Of a DNA stretch of 64,000 nt, positions 49,288-61,355 are shown one piece after another. Numbering within the stretch: position 1 is the first letter of the stretch; every line of letters begins with the position of its first letter. The position numbers and the translations under genes are program-made. The notes below the pieces were generated by a model. That model searched no databases, was not told the origin of the DNA, and saw nothing but the letters and a program-made list of their open reading frames with translations. Origin of the DNA: Spongilla lacustris. Lineage: Eukaryota > Porifera > Demospongiae > Spongillida > Spongillidae. The DNA lies in assembly GCA_949361645.1 (NCBI GenBank), contig OX442425.1, forward strand, positions 3,907,442 to 3,971,441, given 5' to 3'.

Positions 49288-50055
49288 CATAAACAAATTA
49301 TAGCAAGCAGTACAACTCTTCAAATTTCAGCAACACTACATAAACTGTTATGAGTACATCCCACAGGTCATATGCTATGTGTGCAGATTTTTGATGTAGG
49401 ATAAACTAACTCAAGTAGTTATCAGCAATTGACAGTTTGTGGAGCAAATCATATATATGCATGTACAGTACTGGAGTGACATGCAAACATTACATGTAAT
49501 GTACATGCAGAAGGTATGCCATGTACATAATTGTATCATTATTATACACATCTGGCTGGATTCTGGCACCAAAAGAGATAAAGTACAAAAACACTATGAA
49601 TTATTCAGTTCCATGCATATGAAAAAAAAAACTGCCAAATTGCCTGTGAGCACAGATAATGCTTAGAGTCCACTAGTGTATTCCAGTATAATTTGTTCAC
49701 ATTTGAAAACAAGTCAGAACCAAGCAGACGACAACTGTAACAGGCATCTTTTTGTATGGAGCACTCTAACTCTTTGGGTGCCAATTCAAGATGTGTATAA
49801 TTATGTACATGGTATAACTTGTGCATGTACATTAATGTTTGCATGTCACGCAAGTACTGTACATGTACATGTATATGATTTGCTCCATAAACTGTCAATT
49901 GCTGATAACTACTTGCGTTAGTTTCTCCCACATCAAAAATCTGCACACGTAGCATATGACCTGTGGGATGTATTGGTAACAGTTTATGTAGTGTTGCTGA
50001 AATTTGAAGAGATGTACTATAGCTACTTGCTATGATTAGTTTATGAGAACACATG
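49288..50055. repeat. Foldback: inverted arms of about 300 bases
   Basis: 49288-49590 and 49765-50055 are reverse complements with few mismatches. Examples are catcccacaggtcatatgct and agtagttatcagcaattgac in the left arm, mirrored in the right. The spacer is about 175 bases. Overlapping frames on both strands are mirror artefacts. Confidence 0.92.
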
Positions 50056-50893
50056 CCCTCACTACCAGTTGAACCATTAGCGCTCAATGCAAGTGAACTT
50101 TACAGGCCCACCACACACTGGTGCCAGCCCTCGCCCCCCCCCCCCCCCCCCCCCCCCCCCCTCTGTCCTTCACTGCAAGTTGCGTCAGCAGTCCAGGGGC
50201 CAATGGGACCATAGAATTACCATTCCCCCTCACTGCAATCACACACTACCTTTGGAACCAACCATTAACCCCCATACTGCAAGTGAACTCAATACTGCAA
50301 AACCTGACCCCCACACTGCCAGCAAGGGAGCACCAGCTACCACACAACCAGAGGATCAATGTGGCCCCCACTTAATGCCAGTGGAGAAGGCAGCCCTCAC
50401 ACTGCAAATGGAGTCAGTAGCCCCAACAATTTCAGGGGACATGTGCATGTACGCACATGTACATACCAATGGAATCACACATGCCCCCCTTCAAAGACTA
50501 CCAATGGAACCAGTGGAACGTTTAGCCCTCACAGCAAGTGGACTTATTACTTAGCATCCCCCACTATGCTCCACCCCCCCCCCCCCCCCCCCCACTACCT
50601 GTCCTTCACTGAAAGAGGGGGCTAATGGGACCATCCCCACACAGTGCAACTACCAGCCTTCCTCATTGCAAGCCAATGGAACCATTAACTCCCACACCGC
50701 AAGTGAACTTAATAACCTCACAATGCAAGTCCAGTCAAAAGTGCTGCACAACCAGTGGAGCCACCAGCCCTTCCACATATGGTGTTATCAGACCCTTCGA
50801 ATTCAATGCCAGCAGGGTAGGCTTTAGCTACATGTAGCAGCTGCATGCACACAATCAGAGTCAATGGGGCCCCAATAATAATGCCCATACTCT
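50046..50893. repeat. Left arm of the large inverted repeat
   Basis: Inverted near-copy of 54097-54920. Both hold the same order of words, such as gaaccattagcgctcaatgc at one end and tcaatggggccc at the other. This arm carries C runs of 28 (50134-50161) and 20 (50574-50593). In the other arm the corresponding sites are short, interrupted G tracts. A 155-codon frame is shared by the arms but is low-complexity. Confidence 0.92.
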
Positions 50894-50899
50894 ACAAAT

Positions 50900-51395
50900 G
50901 GTTCCCCTTAATGTGTGGGTTACACTGGTAGTGAAGTAGTGAGGTGGCTGGTGACTTTGCTGACAGTGTGGGGTTTGCTAACTTCACTTGGGAAGAAAGC
51001 AAGGTGTGATGCATAATATTGTTGCCTTTATGGACTGTGCCTACGTGTGCAATTTACATGCAGTTGTATATTCCTCATGTTACTACATTTTAAATGGTAC
51101 TTATTGCTACATGTACATAAAGCACTAGTTTCCAGCAAGAGGGCACATGTACATTTTAGAAAAGAAAGGTACAATAATTCAAACATTGTATGCCTTGCTT
51201 GCCTATATAAACCAACTATCATGGGTGCAGATCACCCAAAATCAATACTGATAGGGCAGGTAATGATATCCACCCACCAATAACAAGGCTTCACTTCACC
51301 TCAGATAAACAGATGCACAATTGTGTGTACAGAAAACAGGTATACACATGTACACACTGCAAATGAAAGGCAGTTGTGTGTCTATTTGTTAGTGG
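50900..51395. other. No gene seen
   Basis: Unique-looking sequence between repeats, without a supportable frame. Confidence 0.45.
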
Positions 51396-51403
51396 CTCCA
51401 ATG

Positions 51404-52347
51404 TAGGGTGTGTAACCGATTTTCAGGTTTTGTAGGTTAACCGCGATTACCTATTCGGTCGACTATGCATTTAGTAGAATAGCAGGTTACCGATTTCAGA
51501 ACTTCCTTCTAATCGAAATAACCGATTCCGTTTTTCTTAGTCGCGATTAGTCGATATTCGTTTCCTTCATATGCAGAAATCGGTAGGAAATCGATTAGCT
51601 TCTGATTAATTAACCCTTTGTACTGCAGGCGGGAAAAGCGAAGGGCAATTTAAAAAAAAAAAAAAATGGGTGCATTGTTGACATGATGTAATGAACATAA
51701 GTCTGGGGACCCGGCTGAATTAGTACTATTAGTACAGTCTAAACTACGCGCAGTCAGTGGGCACGGCGATTTAAATACGTTCGCGCTCTCTGCAGCATAT
51801 ATAGTACATGTGCGTTAATCGAACGTGCTATGTACTTTTTTTGCACAGCAGCACGGGTGACTGGCTCTTTTCCAGACGTTCGGCCATAACATTATGAAAT
51901 CGTACATGTCTTGATTGGTGGCTTTGGCATATGCGTGGAAAGGTCTTCCACCCATCCACCCAACATGCAAGAACGTGTTCTTTGGTGAAAAGATATTTGA
52001 AACACCTCGCATCACATTGGAATGCACCTCGTTCCCAGTCCCTGCGGATACTATCATGTTGGCATAACCATAGATTGATGACCTACGTAACGTTAGGTCA
52101 TCAATCTATGGCATAACCAGCTGATAAGTAATAAAACTGGCTATACGTGTATAGACTTAAGAAACTGCTGGCCAATATCAAAATACCTAGGTAATCGTTG
52201 GCAAATTAATGGTGCACTAATCTCCAAAATCGATTTAATGTTTCTAATAACCGATTTTCAAGTTGCTATTAACCTGAAAAATCGATTGGACTTTTTTTCA
52301 TAGTCGAAATAGTCGATTTTGATTTATGAAAAAGGTTACACACCCAA
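51404..52347. mobile_element. hAT-like non-autonomous element, 944 bases
   Basis: Ends tagggtgtgtaacc and ggttacacacccaa are inverted with one mismatch and are flanked on both sides by ctccaatg (51396-51403 and 52348-52355), an 8-base target duplication. Subterminal zones tile aaccgattt, aatcgatt and tagtcga words in both orientations. An internal frame (52057-51815 minus) is unrecognised and no transposase remains. Confidence 0.9.
52068..52111. repeat. 44-base palindrome inside the hAT-like element
   Basis: Arms of 18 bases starting ccatagattg surround cgtaacgt. The word tggcataacca lies at 52060-52070 and again at 52109-52119, so the palindrome could itself be a tiny insertion with a duplicated target. 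Confidence 0.85.
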
Positions 52348-52379
52348 CTCCAATGGGGACTGGACAGTGGTGATTTATA

Positions 52380-55300
52380 CATATAGTGTGGGGGCTAGAA
52401 GCTCCACTGGTAGATGATGGCTCCCCTAAAAGTGTCAGGGTGCCAAGTCCATATGCAGTTTGGGGGGGGGGGGGGGGGGGGGGGGGGCCTGGACTGTTGA
52501 TTCAACTTGCAATAAAGGACAGGAACTGGCCCCAGTGCCATGTCCAATATTAATTGCAGTGAGGGCTAATGGTTCCACTGGTTCCATGTGTTGTGTTAGG
52601 TGCAGGGAATGTGTGGGTCCGTTGGTACATGTACATGTAGTTCAGGGGGCTGGGGTATCCACTGGCATTATTGTGGGGTGACTCCTGGTTACGTGGCAGC
52701 TGATGGCTGACTGTACTTGCAGTGTGTCTAGTGGCTCCATTTTGAAGTGAGCAGACAGGGGCTGGTGGCGGGCTTCTATTGTGTGGAACTTGCCCTACAG
52801 GCCCCTGTTTGTGTGGGGCTGCTGACTCAACTTGGGCTGGCGTCTTCACTGGCTTTGTGGAGGCTACCCCATCGGCCCTGGAATGGTTCCATAAGTTGTG
52901 CATGGGCTACTGACTGCATGGACATGTGAGGCTATTAAGTTCAGTTGTAGGGAACACTTTACAGGTTCCACTGGTATTGTTCACGAGCTTGAGGTGAGGG
53001 GGCTGGTGGTTGATCCCAGTGGCCCCTCAACTGCTGACTCAACTTACATGTAGCAATAGAAAGCTAGTGTGGGGGGGGGGGGGGGGGGGGGGGGGGCTGG
53101 CCCCAGTGCGTGGTTAGTGGCTCCCATAAAATTGTTGGGGATGCCGACTCCATTTGCTGTGTGATGGCTGGCATCTCCACTGGCATTATTGTTGGAGCCA
53201 CATTTTTGCTACCAGTGTGGGGGTATGATAACTCTATTTGTGAGAAGGCTGGTAGCTCCAATGTTTGTGCAGAGCTGCCTACAGGGCTTGCAGTATAGGG
53301 GTTAATGGTTGGTGCAGTGAGGGGGCTGGTAGTTCTATAACCCCATTGACCCCTGGACTGCTGACTCAACTTGTAGAGAAGGACAGGTGGTGAGAGGGGG
53401 GGGAGGGGCGGCCACAGGGGCTGGCCCCAATATGGGCTAAGGGTTCAACTGGTAGTGAGGACATGTGCTATTGGTAATGTAGTTCCGATTGTTGGTTCTA
53501 TTGGCTTCCAAAGAGGAGGGCTGGTGGTTGTACCGTCCCAATCCCATTGGCCCCTTCTTCATTGACAAAAGGTACCTAGTGTGTGTGTAGGGGGGGGGGG
53601 ATGGTAAGTATTAAGTCTACTTGCTGTGAGGGCTAAAAGTTCCTCTGGGTCCTTTGGTAGTGTTTGAAAGTGCATGTGTTGTTCCTTTGATACATGTGTC
53701 TGGCTGCCGACTCCACAACAAGTGACAAGGCTGGTGTCTCCACTGGCATTCTGGACGCTAGCTCCATTGGCATGCAGGTTAGCTGGTGGCTCCCTTGCTG
53801 GAATTATGGGGCCTGTTAATTCCACTTGATGGCTCCAACTTGCAGCATGGGGTTTAATGGTTCCAACGGTAGTGTGAACTTGCTTGTGGTTCTGTTGTGT
53901 GGGGGTGGCCTGCTGCTCTTAGGCCCCAGGGTCGCTGAGCAAACTTGCAGTGAAGGGCCTAGCCCCATTAGCCCCTGGCTATGTGGGGGTGGGGCTGGTG
54001 GCTCTCTTGGTAATTTAAGGGCTGCTCACTTCCAATCACTACCACAACCACTATCGTCAGTGGTTTGACTGTCATCATCCTTGACCAATGTATCTTGAAC
54101 CAGGGTCAATGGGCATTATTATGGGGGCCCCATTGACCCTGGTTGTGTGCAGCTGCTAGCTCCCCTGCTGGCAGTGGGTCTGATAACACTATATTTGGAA
54201 GGGCTGGTGTCTCCACTGGTTGTGCAGCACTTTTGACTGGACTTGCAGTGTGAGGTTATTAAGTTCAAATGCAGCTTGGGAGTTAATGGTTCCATTGGCT
54301 TGCAATGAGGAAGGCTGGTAGTTGTACTGTGTGGGGATGGTCCCATTAGCCCCCTCTTTCAGTGAAGGACAGGTAGTGGTAGGGGGGGGGGGAGCGCAGT
54401 GGGGGATGCTAAGTAATAAGTCCACTTGCTGTGAGGGCTAAAAGTTCCACTGGTTCCATTGGTAGTCTTTGAAGGGGGGCATGTGTGATTTCATTGGTAC
54501 ATGTGCACACATGCACATGTCCCCTGAAATTGTTGGGGCTACTGACTCCATATGCAGTGAGAGGGCTGCCTTCTCCACTGGCACTAAGTGGGGGCCACAT
54601 TGACCCTCTGGTTGTGTGGCAGCTGGTGCTCCCTTGCTGGCAGTATGGGGGTCAGATTTTGCAGTATTGAGTTCACTAGCAGTAGGGGGGTTAATGGTTG
54701 GTTCCAAAGGTAGTGTGTGATTGCAGTGAGGGGGAGTGGTAATTCTATGGTCCCATTGCCCCCTGGACTGCTGACGCAACTTGCAGTGAAGGACAGAGGG
54801 GGGGTGGGGGGGGGAGGGGCGAGGGCTGGCACCAGTGTGTGGTGGGCCTGTTAAGTCCACTTGCATTGAGCGCTAATGGTTCAACTTGTTGTGAGGGCAT
54901 GTGTTCTTGTTACATGTCCCCTGATCAATGAGGAAGGCTGGTGGTTGTACTGTCAAATTTCTCTTTCATTGAAGGACAGGTAGTGGGGGGTGGAGGGCTG
55001 TGGGGATTGCTACATATTAAGACCACTTACTATGAGGGCTAAAAGTTCCACTTGTTCTGTTATAGTGTTTGAAGGGGAGGATGTGTGGTTTCTTTGGTAC
55101 ATGCAAGTATATATACATGTACATGTAGTTCATGGCTCCCCTAAAGTTTTTGGGTTTGCTGAATCCATTTGCAGTGCGAGGGCTGGTTTCTGCACTGGCA
55201 TTATTCTGGGGGCTCGATTGACTACTGGTTGTGTGGCAGCTGGTACTTCCTTGCTGGGTTCCATCTGTGAGAGGGCTCCACTGGTGCAGTGTGTACTGGT

Positions 55301-55900
55301 AGAGGGTCTAGTGGCTCCATTTTGAAGTAAGCAGAGAGGGGCTGGTGGTTCTACTGTGTGGGGCTGGCCCTATTGGCCCTTGTTTGTGTGGGGGCTGCTG
55401 ACTCAACTTGGGGTGGCGTCTTCACTGACTTTGTGGAGGCTACCCCATTGGCCCTGGGTAGCTGAGGGTGTTCTGTAAGAATGGTTCCATGGGCTGCTGA
55501 CTGCAGTGTGAGTCTATTAAGATCAGTTGCAGTGTAGACTTTACAGGTTTCACTGCTATTGTTCATGAGCTTGCGGCGAGGGAGGCTGGTGGTTCTATTG
55601 TTTGGGGGATCCCTGTTGCTGACTCATCTTGCATTGAAGGAAAGGTAGTGGGTGGGGGGGGGGGGGGGGGGGGGGGGGGTTGGCCCCAGTGTGTGGGGCC
55701 AGTTAAGTCCACTTGCGGAGTGAGGGCTAATGGTTGATCTGGTAGTGAGGTCATCACGTGTTGTTGGTACATGTAGTTCATGGCTCCCCTGAAATTGTTG
55801 GGGATGCTGATTCCATTTGCAGCCTGAGAGCTGGCATCTCCACTGGCATTATTGTGGGGGCCACATCCCTGCTGGCAGTGTGGGGGTCTGCAGGTACAGA
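52380..55900. repeat. Block of repeated units with G runs
   Basis: Diverged units share ctggccccagtgtgtgg after a G tract, then cttgcagtgagggctaa, tggttccactgg, gtacatgtagttcatggctcc, tccactggcattattgtggg and ggcagctggt. G tracts lie at 52462-52487 (26), 53071-53096 (26), 53397-53409, 53590-53600, 54382-54391, 54799-54817 and 55654-55679 (26). Frames here are proline- and threonine-rich translations of repeats, not genes. Confidence 0.88.
54097..54920. repeat. Right arm of the large inverted repeat
   Basis: Inverted counterpart of 50046-50893, separated from it by about 3.2 kb that includes the 944-base element and further repeated units. Confidence 0.9.
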
Positions 55901-55919
55901 ACTCCTCTATGTGCAACCC

Positions 55920-57700
55920 GAATTGGACGCGTTTTCAACACTCGTACGTGGAGAAATGAGGATTTCTAACCCGCGGGGGTTAACAATTGTTGTATCCACG
56001 GCACGGAAAATGTGTAGATCACAAAGATCGATTTTCGCACAGAGAAATGATGTGGGAACAAGTGTACGAAATTTGAAAGGAAAACGTAGTACCGTCGCGA
56101 AGATGTGTTGTTTAGTACAACGTGCAATTTTTATAGTGATAAAATTATAACCCCACAAGCCCGATTTTGCTGGACACTGTCCCATTACTATTCGAATAAA
56201 TAGAATAATGGGCACATTAGTATTTTTAGAAATATTAAGCGGGCGTGGAAGGGAACCAACCATTGGGATGGGTGCGGTAAAACACCATACAGGTCACTTT
56301 CGTGTATCAGTTGGGTTATAAGTTTTTAGTTCTTGTGGCGAAAATTAAAACACATGCTGCATGCCGGTATGATCAGTTATGTAACATTATTTACCTACAG
56401 GCATATGTTACGTGCAAAGCATGGATTTGCGCAATCTAGGGATTGTCCTGTGCAAACCCTGGATCCTTGGTTTGTAGTACAACCCATGGATTGGCCGCGC
56501 AATCCTGGGATTGCTTGTGCACAAAGCATAAATCAGGACAATCGTGGGGAACATGCGTTTGAATTGCAGTAAGAAAAAAAGCCCTACGGTGTAGGCCTAC
56601 GGTCTGCCTACAAATACTAGTATATTGTTCTCTATTGATGAGACAAGCACAGTGAACTGCACCATGCATATATAGTTTAGAACTCTTGAAAATGATGTAA
56701 GGTTCATCACGTCTTAATGCGCAGTCTTTCGTGTCTCCCTTTGTACTGTTGCTTGGCGAGCCTCCAATAATGCCACCAAATATGAAATACATTCATTGGC
56801 CTTGCATGTATAAATTATTTACTTCCATTGAATTTCATGTACATGTAGCCAATCAGCCCAAGACTAATCTCCATTCATAAAAATGACACTGAATCAGAAA
56901 CTCATTTTATTCTATCATAGTCGGTGAAGGTGCATGTTCTTGACGAAGCCTAAATATTTCAAGTCTTTTGGTAGGGTGGCGGTTCTCTTCTCTTACAGCC
57001 CTTTCCGTTCTTTTCTGCCCCCCGGACTTGTACGTGTACATTTGAGAAAAATTATATACGGTACATTCTATTCTGCACGGAACGTATACTGCGCCTGCGC
57101 AATGATCAAAACAAAACATCAATCACACAACACACAAAAAAAAAGACCAGCTGGACGGCCCGGGCCCCATGTTTAATAACGGGCCCCAGGGTCAGCAGCC
57201 CCCCCCCGGCCCCCCCCCCCCCTCTCGGCGGCCCTGTGGATAACTTCGCAAAAATCATCGTTCTTGATTAGCCTACACAATACAACGGTACACACATGCC
57301 TTAGCTGTACCTTCCACGTTGGTTTTTCGGTGTTTCTTGCTGGAGGTCGTGGGAAATCCATTCTTTCTGAGAGGTGTTCTTTTGAGGTAGGCCGCTGACG
57401 AAGGCCACAGTTCTTCGTGGGAGTGCGGCCCGAGCACGGGATTATCACCATAGGTCACAATACTACACCGTGCAATAAACTTGTCAATAGGACATGTAGT
57501 TATCGTGTTTTGCTGTACATTCCAAAGGTCATTTCGTTGTCGGGGTGGTTGCTAAGGGGTGACGCAAGTACGTTTCGAATTACTTTTCTAAACCTAGTTT
57601 CCAATGTTTCAATGGACAACCGTGTGTGCTACATGTACACCTATATACATGTACTAGTAGTCACTTATTTAAAAAAATGAATGAAACAAGCTATAAAATA
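55920..57700. other. No supportable gene
   Basis: 56405-56545 holds several mirrored words (gcgcaatc, gggattg, tgcaaacc) in a degenerate array. C runs lie at 57199-57207 and 57211-57222. Frames present have no recognisable motif. Confidence 0.45.
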
Positions 57701-57705
57701 CTTTT

Positions 57706-57898
57706 AGTGGTATATAGGATTTGAAGGCAATGGTGATGTAAAAGGAAGGGAACAAGGGAATTATTCCTATATTTAGCACTGTATAGAAGGTCATTATAAT
57801 CATGTTGCTAAATATGGAATAATTATTGTATATATCCACTGAATCCCTTGTTCCCTTCCTTTTTACACCACCATTGCCTTCAAATCCTATATACCACT
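57706..57898. mobile_element. MITE-like foldback, about 193 bases
   Basis: Arms starting agtggtatataggatttgaa are inverted at the far end for about 55 bases and then, more loosely, to about 80. Both ends sit in a TA context, as for mariner-type elements. Confidence 0.85.
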
Positions 57899-58460
57899 AA
57901 CTTTCTCAGAGAGAATGTTTTTTATATCTTGTGAAAATAAACATTTGTATATGTACAACTCATTGCCAATTGTTGAGCCCTATAACGCGAATGGTTTGAA
58001 ATCTTGCCGGGTTTGATATTTAAACCAGCATATGTATCTGTAATCGTGGTATAGTACCCAGCCTGTTTGCTGCAACGGTCATGCATGTGATGATTTGCGG
58101 CGTCACATAGATGTTAATGAACGTATTTTTGCATGGGACTTGACCAATATACATATACATGTAAGAAACATTCTTCTTCATGAACGTGGCTTCAATTTGC
58201 ATTGTTTTGTCAGTAGTCCTTCCAACCATTCAAACATGTTGCTACAAAGAATTTTTGTGTGTTTAGACAAAAACTGAAGCCACGCTCATGAAGAACTAAG
58301 AACAATTCGGTTTAATGTTTCAAACGTATATGGTCACGTCCCGAAAATACTTGGATAACTTAGTAAAGTAAACACCTATTTGACGCCACAATTTAAATTT
58401 ATACGGTATCGCCGGTTCGTTGTAGCAAACTAGCACGAAAATTACTACATGTATAATGGA
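57899..58460. repeat. Hairpin within otherwise gene-free sequence
   Basis: 58169-58200 and 58268-58297 are imperfect reverse complements (cttcatgaacgtggcttcaa mirrored). The remainder has no supportable frame. Confidence 0.65.
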
Positions 58461-58461
58461 T

Positions 58462-59075
58462 GATGGATGTGCAGGACTACAGCAGAATGATTGGTACCTT
58501 GATGATGGAATTCTGGCTGGAACAACATTTGCAGTGTCAAGAGCATTGGATATGATACAAAACGTGGGGCTATAGATCTTGGCTTACATGTGAACTTACA
58601 GAAATGTGAGTTATTTGGTAAAGACAAATGAATGTTTATTTCTAAAATCCCATACTCCAATATCCCACATTTTGAGATTTGGGGAGCTCCAGTCGGTGAT
58701 GCGGAGTTCTGCAATAAGTTCATAATCAAAAAGCATTTTGCAGCCGCTCATGCACTCCTGTCCAGCTTAGAGGAGATAGGAAGCATTGATCCCCATGTGG
58801 CATTTACGTTACTGCGCCAGTGTGCTGGGTTTTGCAAACTATCCCATCTTGCCAGAGTCACTCCACCTTCACTTGCTTTTAATGCTTTGCAAGAAATGGA
58901 CTCTGACATTGGTCTATTTTTCTCTAAGTGTACAGGTGTTGACACTCCAGATCATGCCTGGCATCAGGCTCAGTTAACTCAGTCTGCGTAGAGGTGGATT
59001 AGGGCTTCGTTCACTTGCACACCATTCACCGGCTGCTTACATGGCATTACTGAGCAATTCTAAAGTTCCTGGCAC
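58462..59075 (+). pseudogene. Retroelement reverse transcriptase C-terminal part, broken
   Basis: The plus strand reads QNDWYLDDGILAGTTFAVSR, containing the polymerase YLDD box, then LGLHVNLQKCELFG, then FEIWGAPVGDAEFCNKF, then LRQCAGFCKLSHLARVTPPS, then GGLGLRSLAHHSPAAYMALL. The order matches the thumb and connection region of a retroelement family common in sponges and cnidarians. At least two frameshifts and an in-frame stop near 58573-58630 break it. The fingers and palm upstream of the YLDD box are missing. Confidence 0.85.
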
Positions 59076-59077
59076 TT

Positions 59078-59125
59078 ATAGGATCATTGGCAATGTGCTT
59101 GCGCTGCTCGCTAGCAGCAGCTGAT
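59078..59125 (-). pseudogene. Retroelement tail fragment, opposite strand
   Basis: The minus strand reads AASEQRKHIANDP, the RKHxAND tail of the same family. It lies head-on against the plus-strand reverse transcriptase fragment, so the element was rearranged or two insertions met here. Confidence 0.55.
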
Positions 59126-59129
59126 AATA

Positions 59130-60245
59130 AAAATAATAACAGGATACATAATACACATATACATTACAAACAAAAGGACTAATATAACCACTTTACAGCT
59201 ACCCTGAATTCAATTTGGTCAAGATGGAGAGCTATAGGGATGTGGAGGGAATAACTGATAACCAGGATGTCGCATGGGGGGCTGAAACTGATAGCAACCT
59301 AGCCTTGTGTATGCATGGCCATACACTTTATATGTATACATAATTATACTTTCATGCATCAGTTAACCACGTTTACCTTATAAACTATATCTTATAGTAG
59401 GTCATAATGCACCATAAGATTATCTTGAAATCTTAAGGAAAATACCTAAGCAAAAATGGACAAGTACTTGCTTGCTGGTTTAGCATACGTTAGGGACGTA
59501 TGACTCATGATTCCTCCACCACAACAATGGATCATATTTTCTGATATTGATTTCCGCTAACAGGCTGCTTGGGAACATTGCGCAAGCTATCATGTAGCTA
59601 AAAAAAAAATTGATTTATTTTGGTGCCATCCAAAGCCTCCCATACGGCAGTTTTGAAGGCTTTGCGATCAACGCTCATGAAATTGTCTGTGGTAGCAAGT
59701 ACATTTAGCGTAAGTACACGTATACCTGTACAATCGCCTTCGTGGTAACCATAACTATTCACCCCAACATTGAATAACCAAGCGATAATTGATCATGTAT
59801 AATTTAATATATCGCGATATATCGCGAATACAAAGCACCATCAATATGACCATCTATACCTCTTAGTCTCGCAAGCCAGACTCACTTCGCGAGTACTACT
59901 CGTGCTGGTCCCCAGTCCACGTCATAGTACGGTACGTCGATGTACGTCTGGAATTTGTACAGGTATTGCACGTGAATAATAACCATTGGATAAGTGTCTC
60001 AAATATTCAGTGTACATCAGGGAATGTGAACATTTTCGACTGTACTGAATCTTCAAATGGATATCGTACATAGAACCAAACAATTGATCTGTTCATTAGT
60101 ACGCTTTCAAGATAAGAAAATTACTTTGAGGATAAAACCTGTACAAAGACAAAATGGCTCAAGTGACAGTGGAGTGTTTGCATTATAGCTTTTGCAACTT
60201 CCCTTTGCAGCAAACGAATGAGAATACATCTACTGCATGGAATGC
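59130..60245. other. No gene; dispersed repeat copy 3 inside
   Basis: 59336-59440 matches the first third of 37860-38160. A short tatcgcgata cluster lies at about 59811-59828. No supportable frame. Confidence 0.6.
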
Positions 60246-60249
60246 CTTT

Positions 60250-60400
60250 ATTGTCCCCCGGATATTATAACCGCTATAATGTCCCTCCGGACATTATATC
60301 CTAGGTCATATTGTCCCCCCCGGACAATATACCCTAGGATATAATGTCCCCCTCTCCCCCCGGGGGACTGTCATTCCTAAAATATAATGTCCCCCGTGAA
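60250..60400. repeat. Palindromic array of acattata/GTCC(C)nGGAC units
   Basis: Units such as ataatgtccctccggacatt and cctaggatataatgtccccc alternate a word, its reverse complement and gtccccccggac or cctagg joints. Same design as at 10898-11105 with a different word. Confidence 0.85.
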
Positions 60401-60904
60401 ATAATTTTTCTCTGATTCTAGCCGCCTTTGTTTGAAGATTATGTTTCCTAAATTCCATGGAATATTTATAGCGGGGTGCAGAGCGCAGCATTCTTATCAG
60501 ATCTACACGCGATCTACACACCCCTTTCTTTTAAAGAAATGAATCATAATAGATAACAAAATTGCAAGTATATGTTGCACAACCATTTTCTCCTTTTCTG
60601 TTTCCACACAGAAACTGGAATGGTTTCACCATTTTCGTGGAACCATTCTTGACATCCATCACAATGTGCCATTCGGCCAAATTCTGTATAATATGATCTG
60701 AAATAATTTTATCATTTCCACGTATTTATTTTTTAATAACAAAGAAACATGAATTAATTATTTTATTATTACCAATAATTTACTTTCCAAGCGGCTGCTT
60801 TATCCGGTCTCAGCGGTCTGCCCTTTTGCTTTGCTTGTACAGAAATGCCTTATACGAATCCGACTCATTTATTATGAATTTCAACATAAAATTATTCACT
60901 ACCT
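60401..60904. other. No gene seen
   Basis: AT-rich, no supportable frame. It ends where the duplicated 5' block of the PMP-like family begins. Confidence 0.5.
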
Positions 60905-61355
60905 GTCAACCCAAGTATTTATATATAGAACTACGCAAAACTTACGTACATCAGCCCTAACTTGATACCCTCTAATGCTTAGCTGGTTGTAGTCTATTAA
61001 CCCTAGCATGATGTTTGGTTAAGCCAGCATGTGTACAAGTACAGTAGAGTGGTGGGTGCATGGGAGAGCAATCCCAGTATCTCAGTATAATTGCATACGA
61101 CTCATGAATCATGATCATTATCGTGCATCCGGATCATTTTAATCAATAGATTCGAATCTAGATGGGTTTGTATGAGATGATAGTTCTCCCTGGAAGGTTT
61201 TCTTCTATACCATGCAAAATATTTAAAAGTGATCTCTCAGTTATATATAAACTATACACATTCACATGTAAATTCTTGTGTGGGATGCATGCGCTTTTTA
61301 ATCCTATATATTAACGGCGAAGCGTGTCATTTGCATACATGCACGTGCAAATGCA
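60905..61355 (+). promoter_or_regulatory. Duplicated 5' block of PMP-like copy 2
   Basis: Direct copy of 63072-63648 (a 104-base insertion lies in the latter at about 63180-63283). The TATA box TATATAAA is at 61244-61251. The part from about 61150 is also shared with the gene at 41847. Confidence 0.75.

Noticed and set aside
50087..54866. Conserved 140-155 codon protein in both inverted arms
   Set aside because: Conservation is at DNA level across the whole arms, including non-coding parts. The peptides are low-complexity and interrupted by homopolymer runs.
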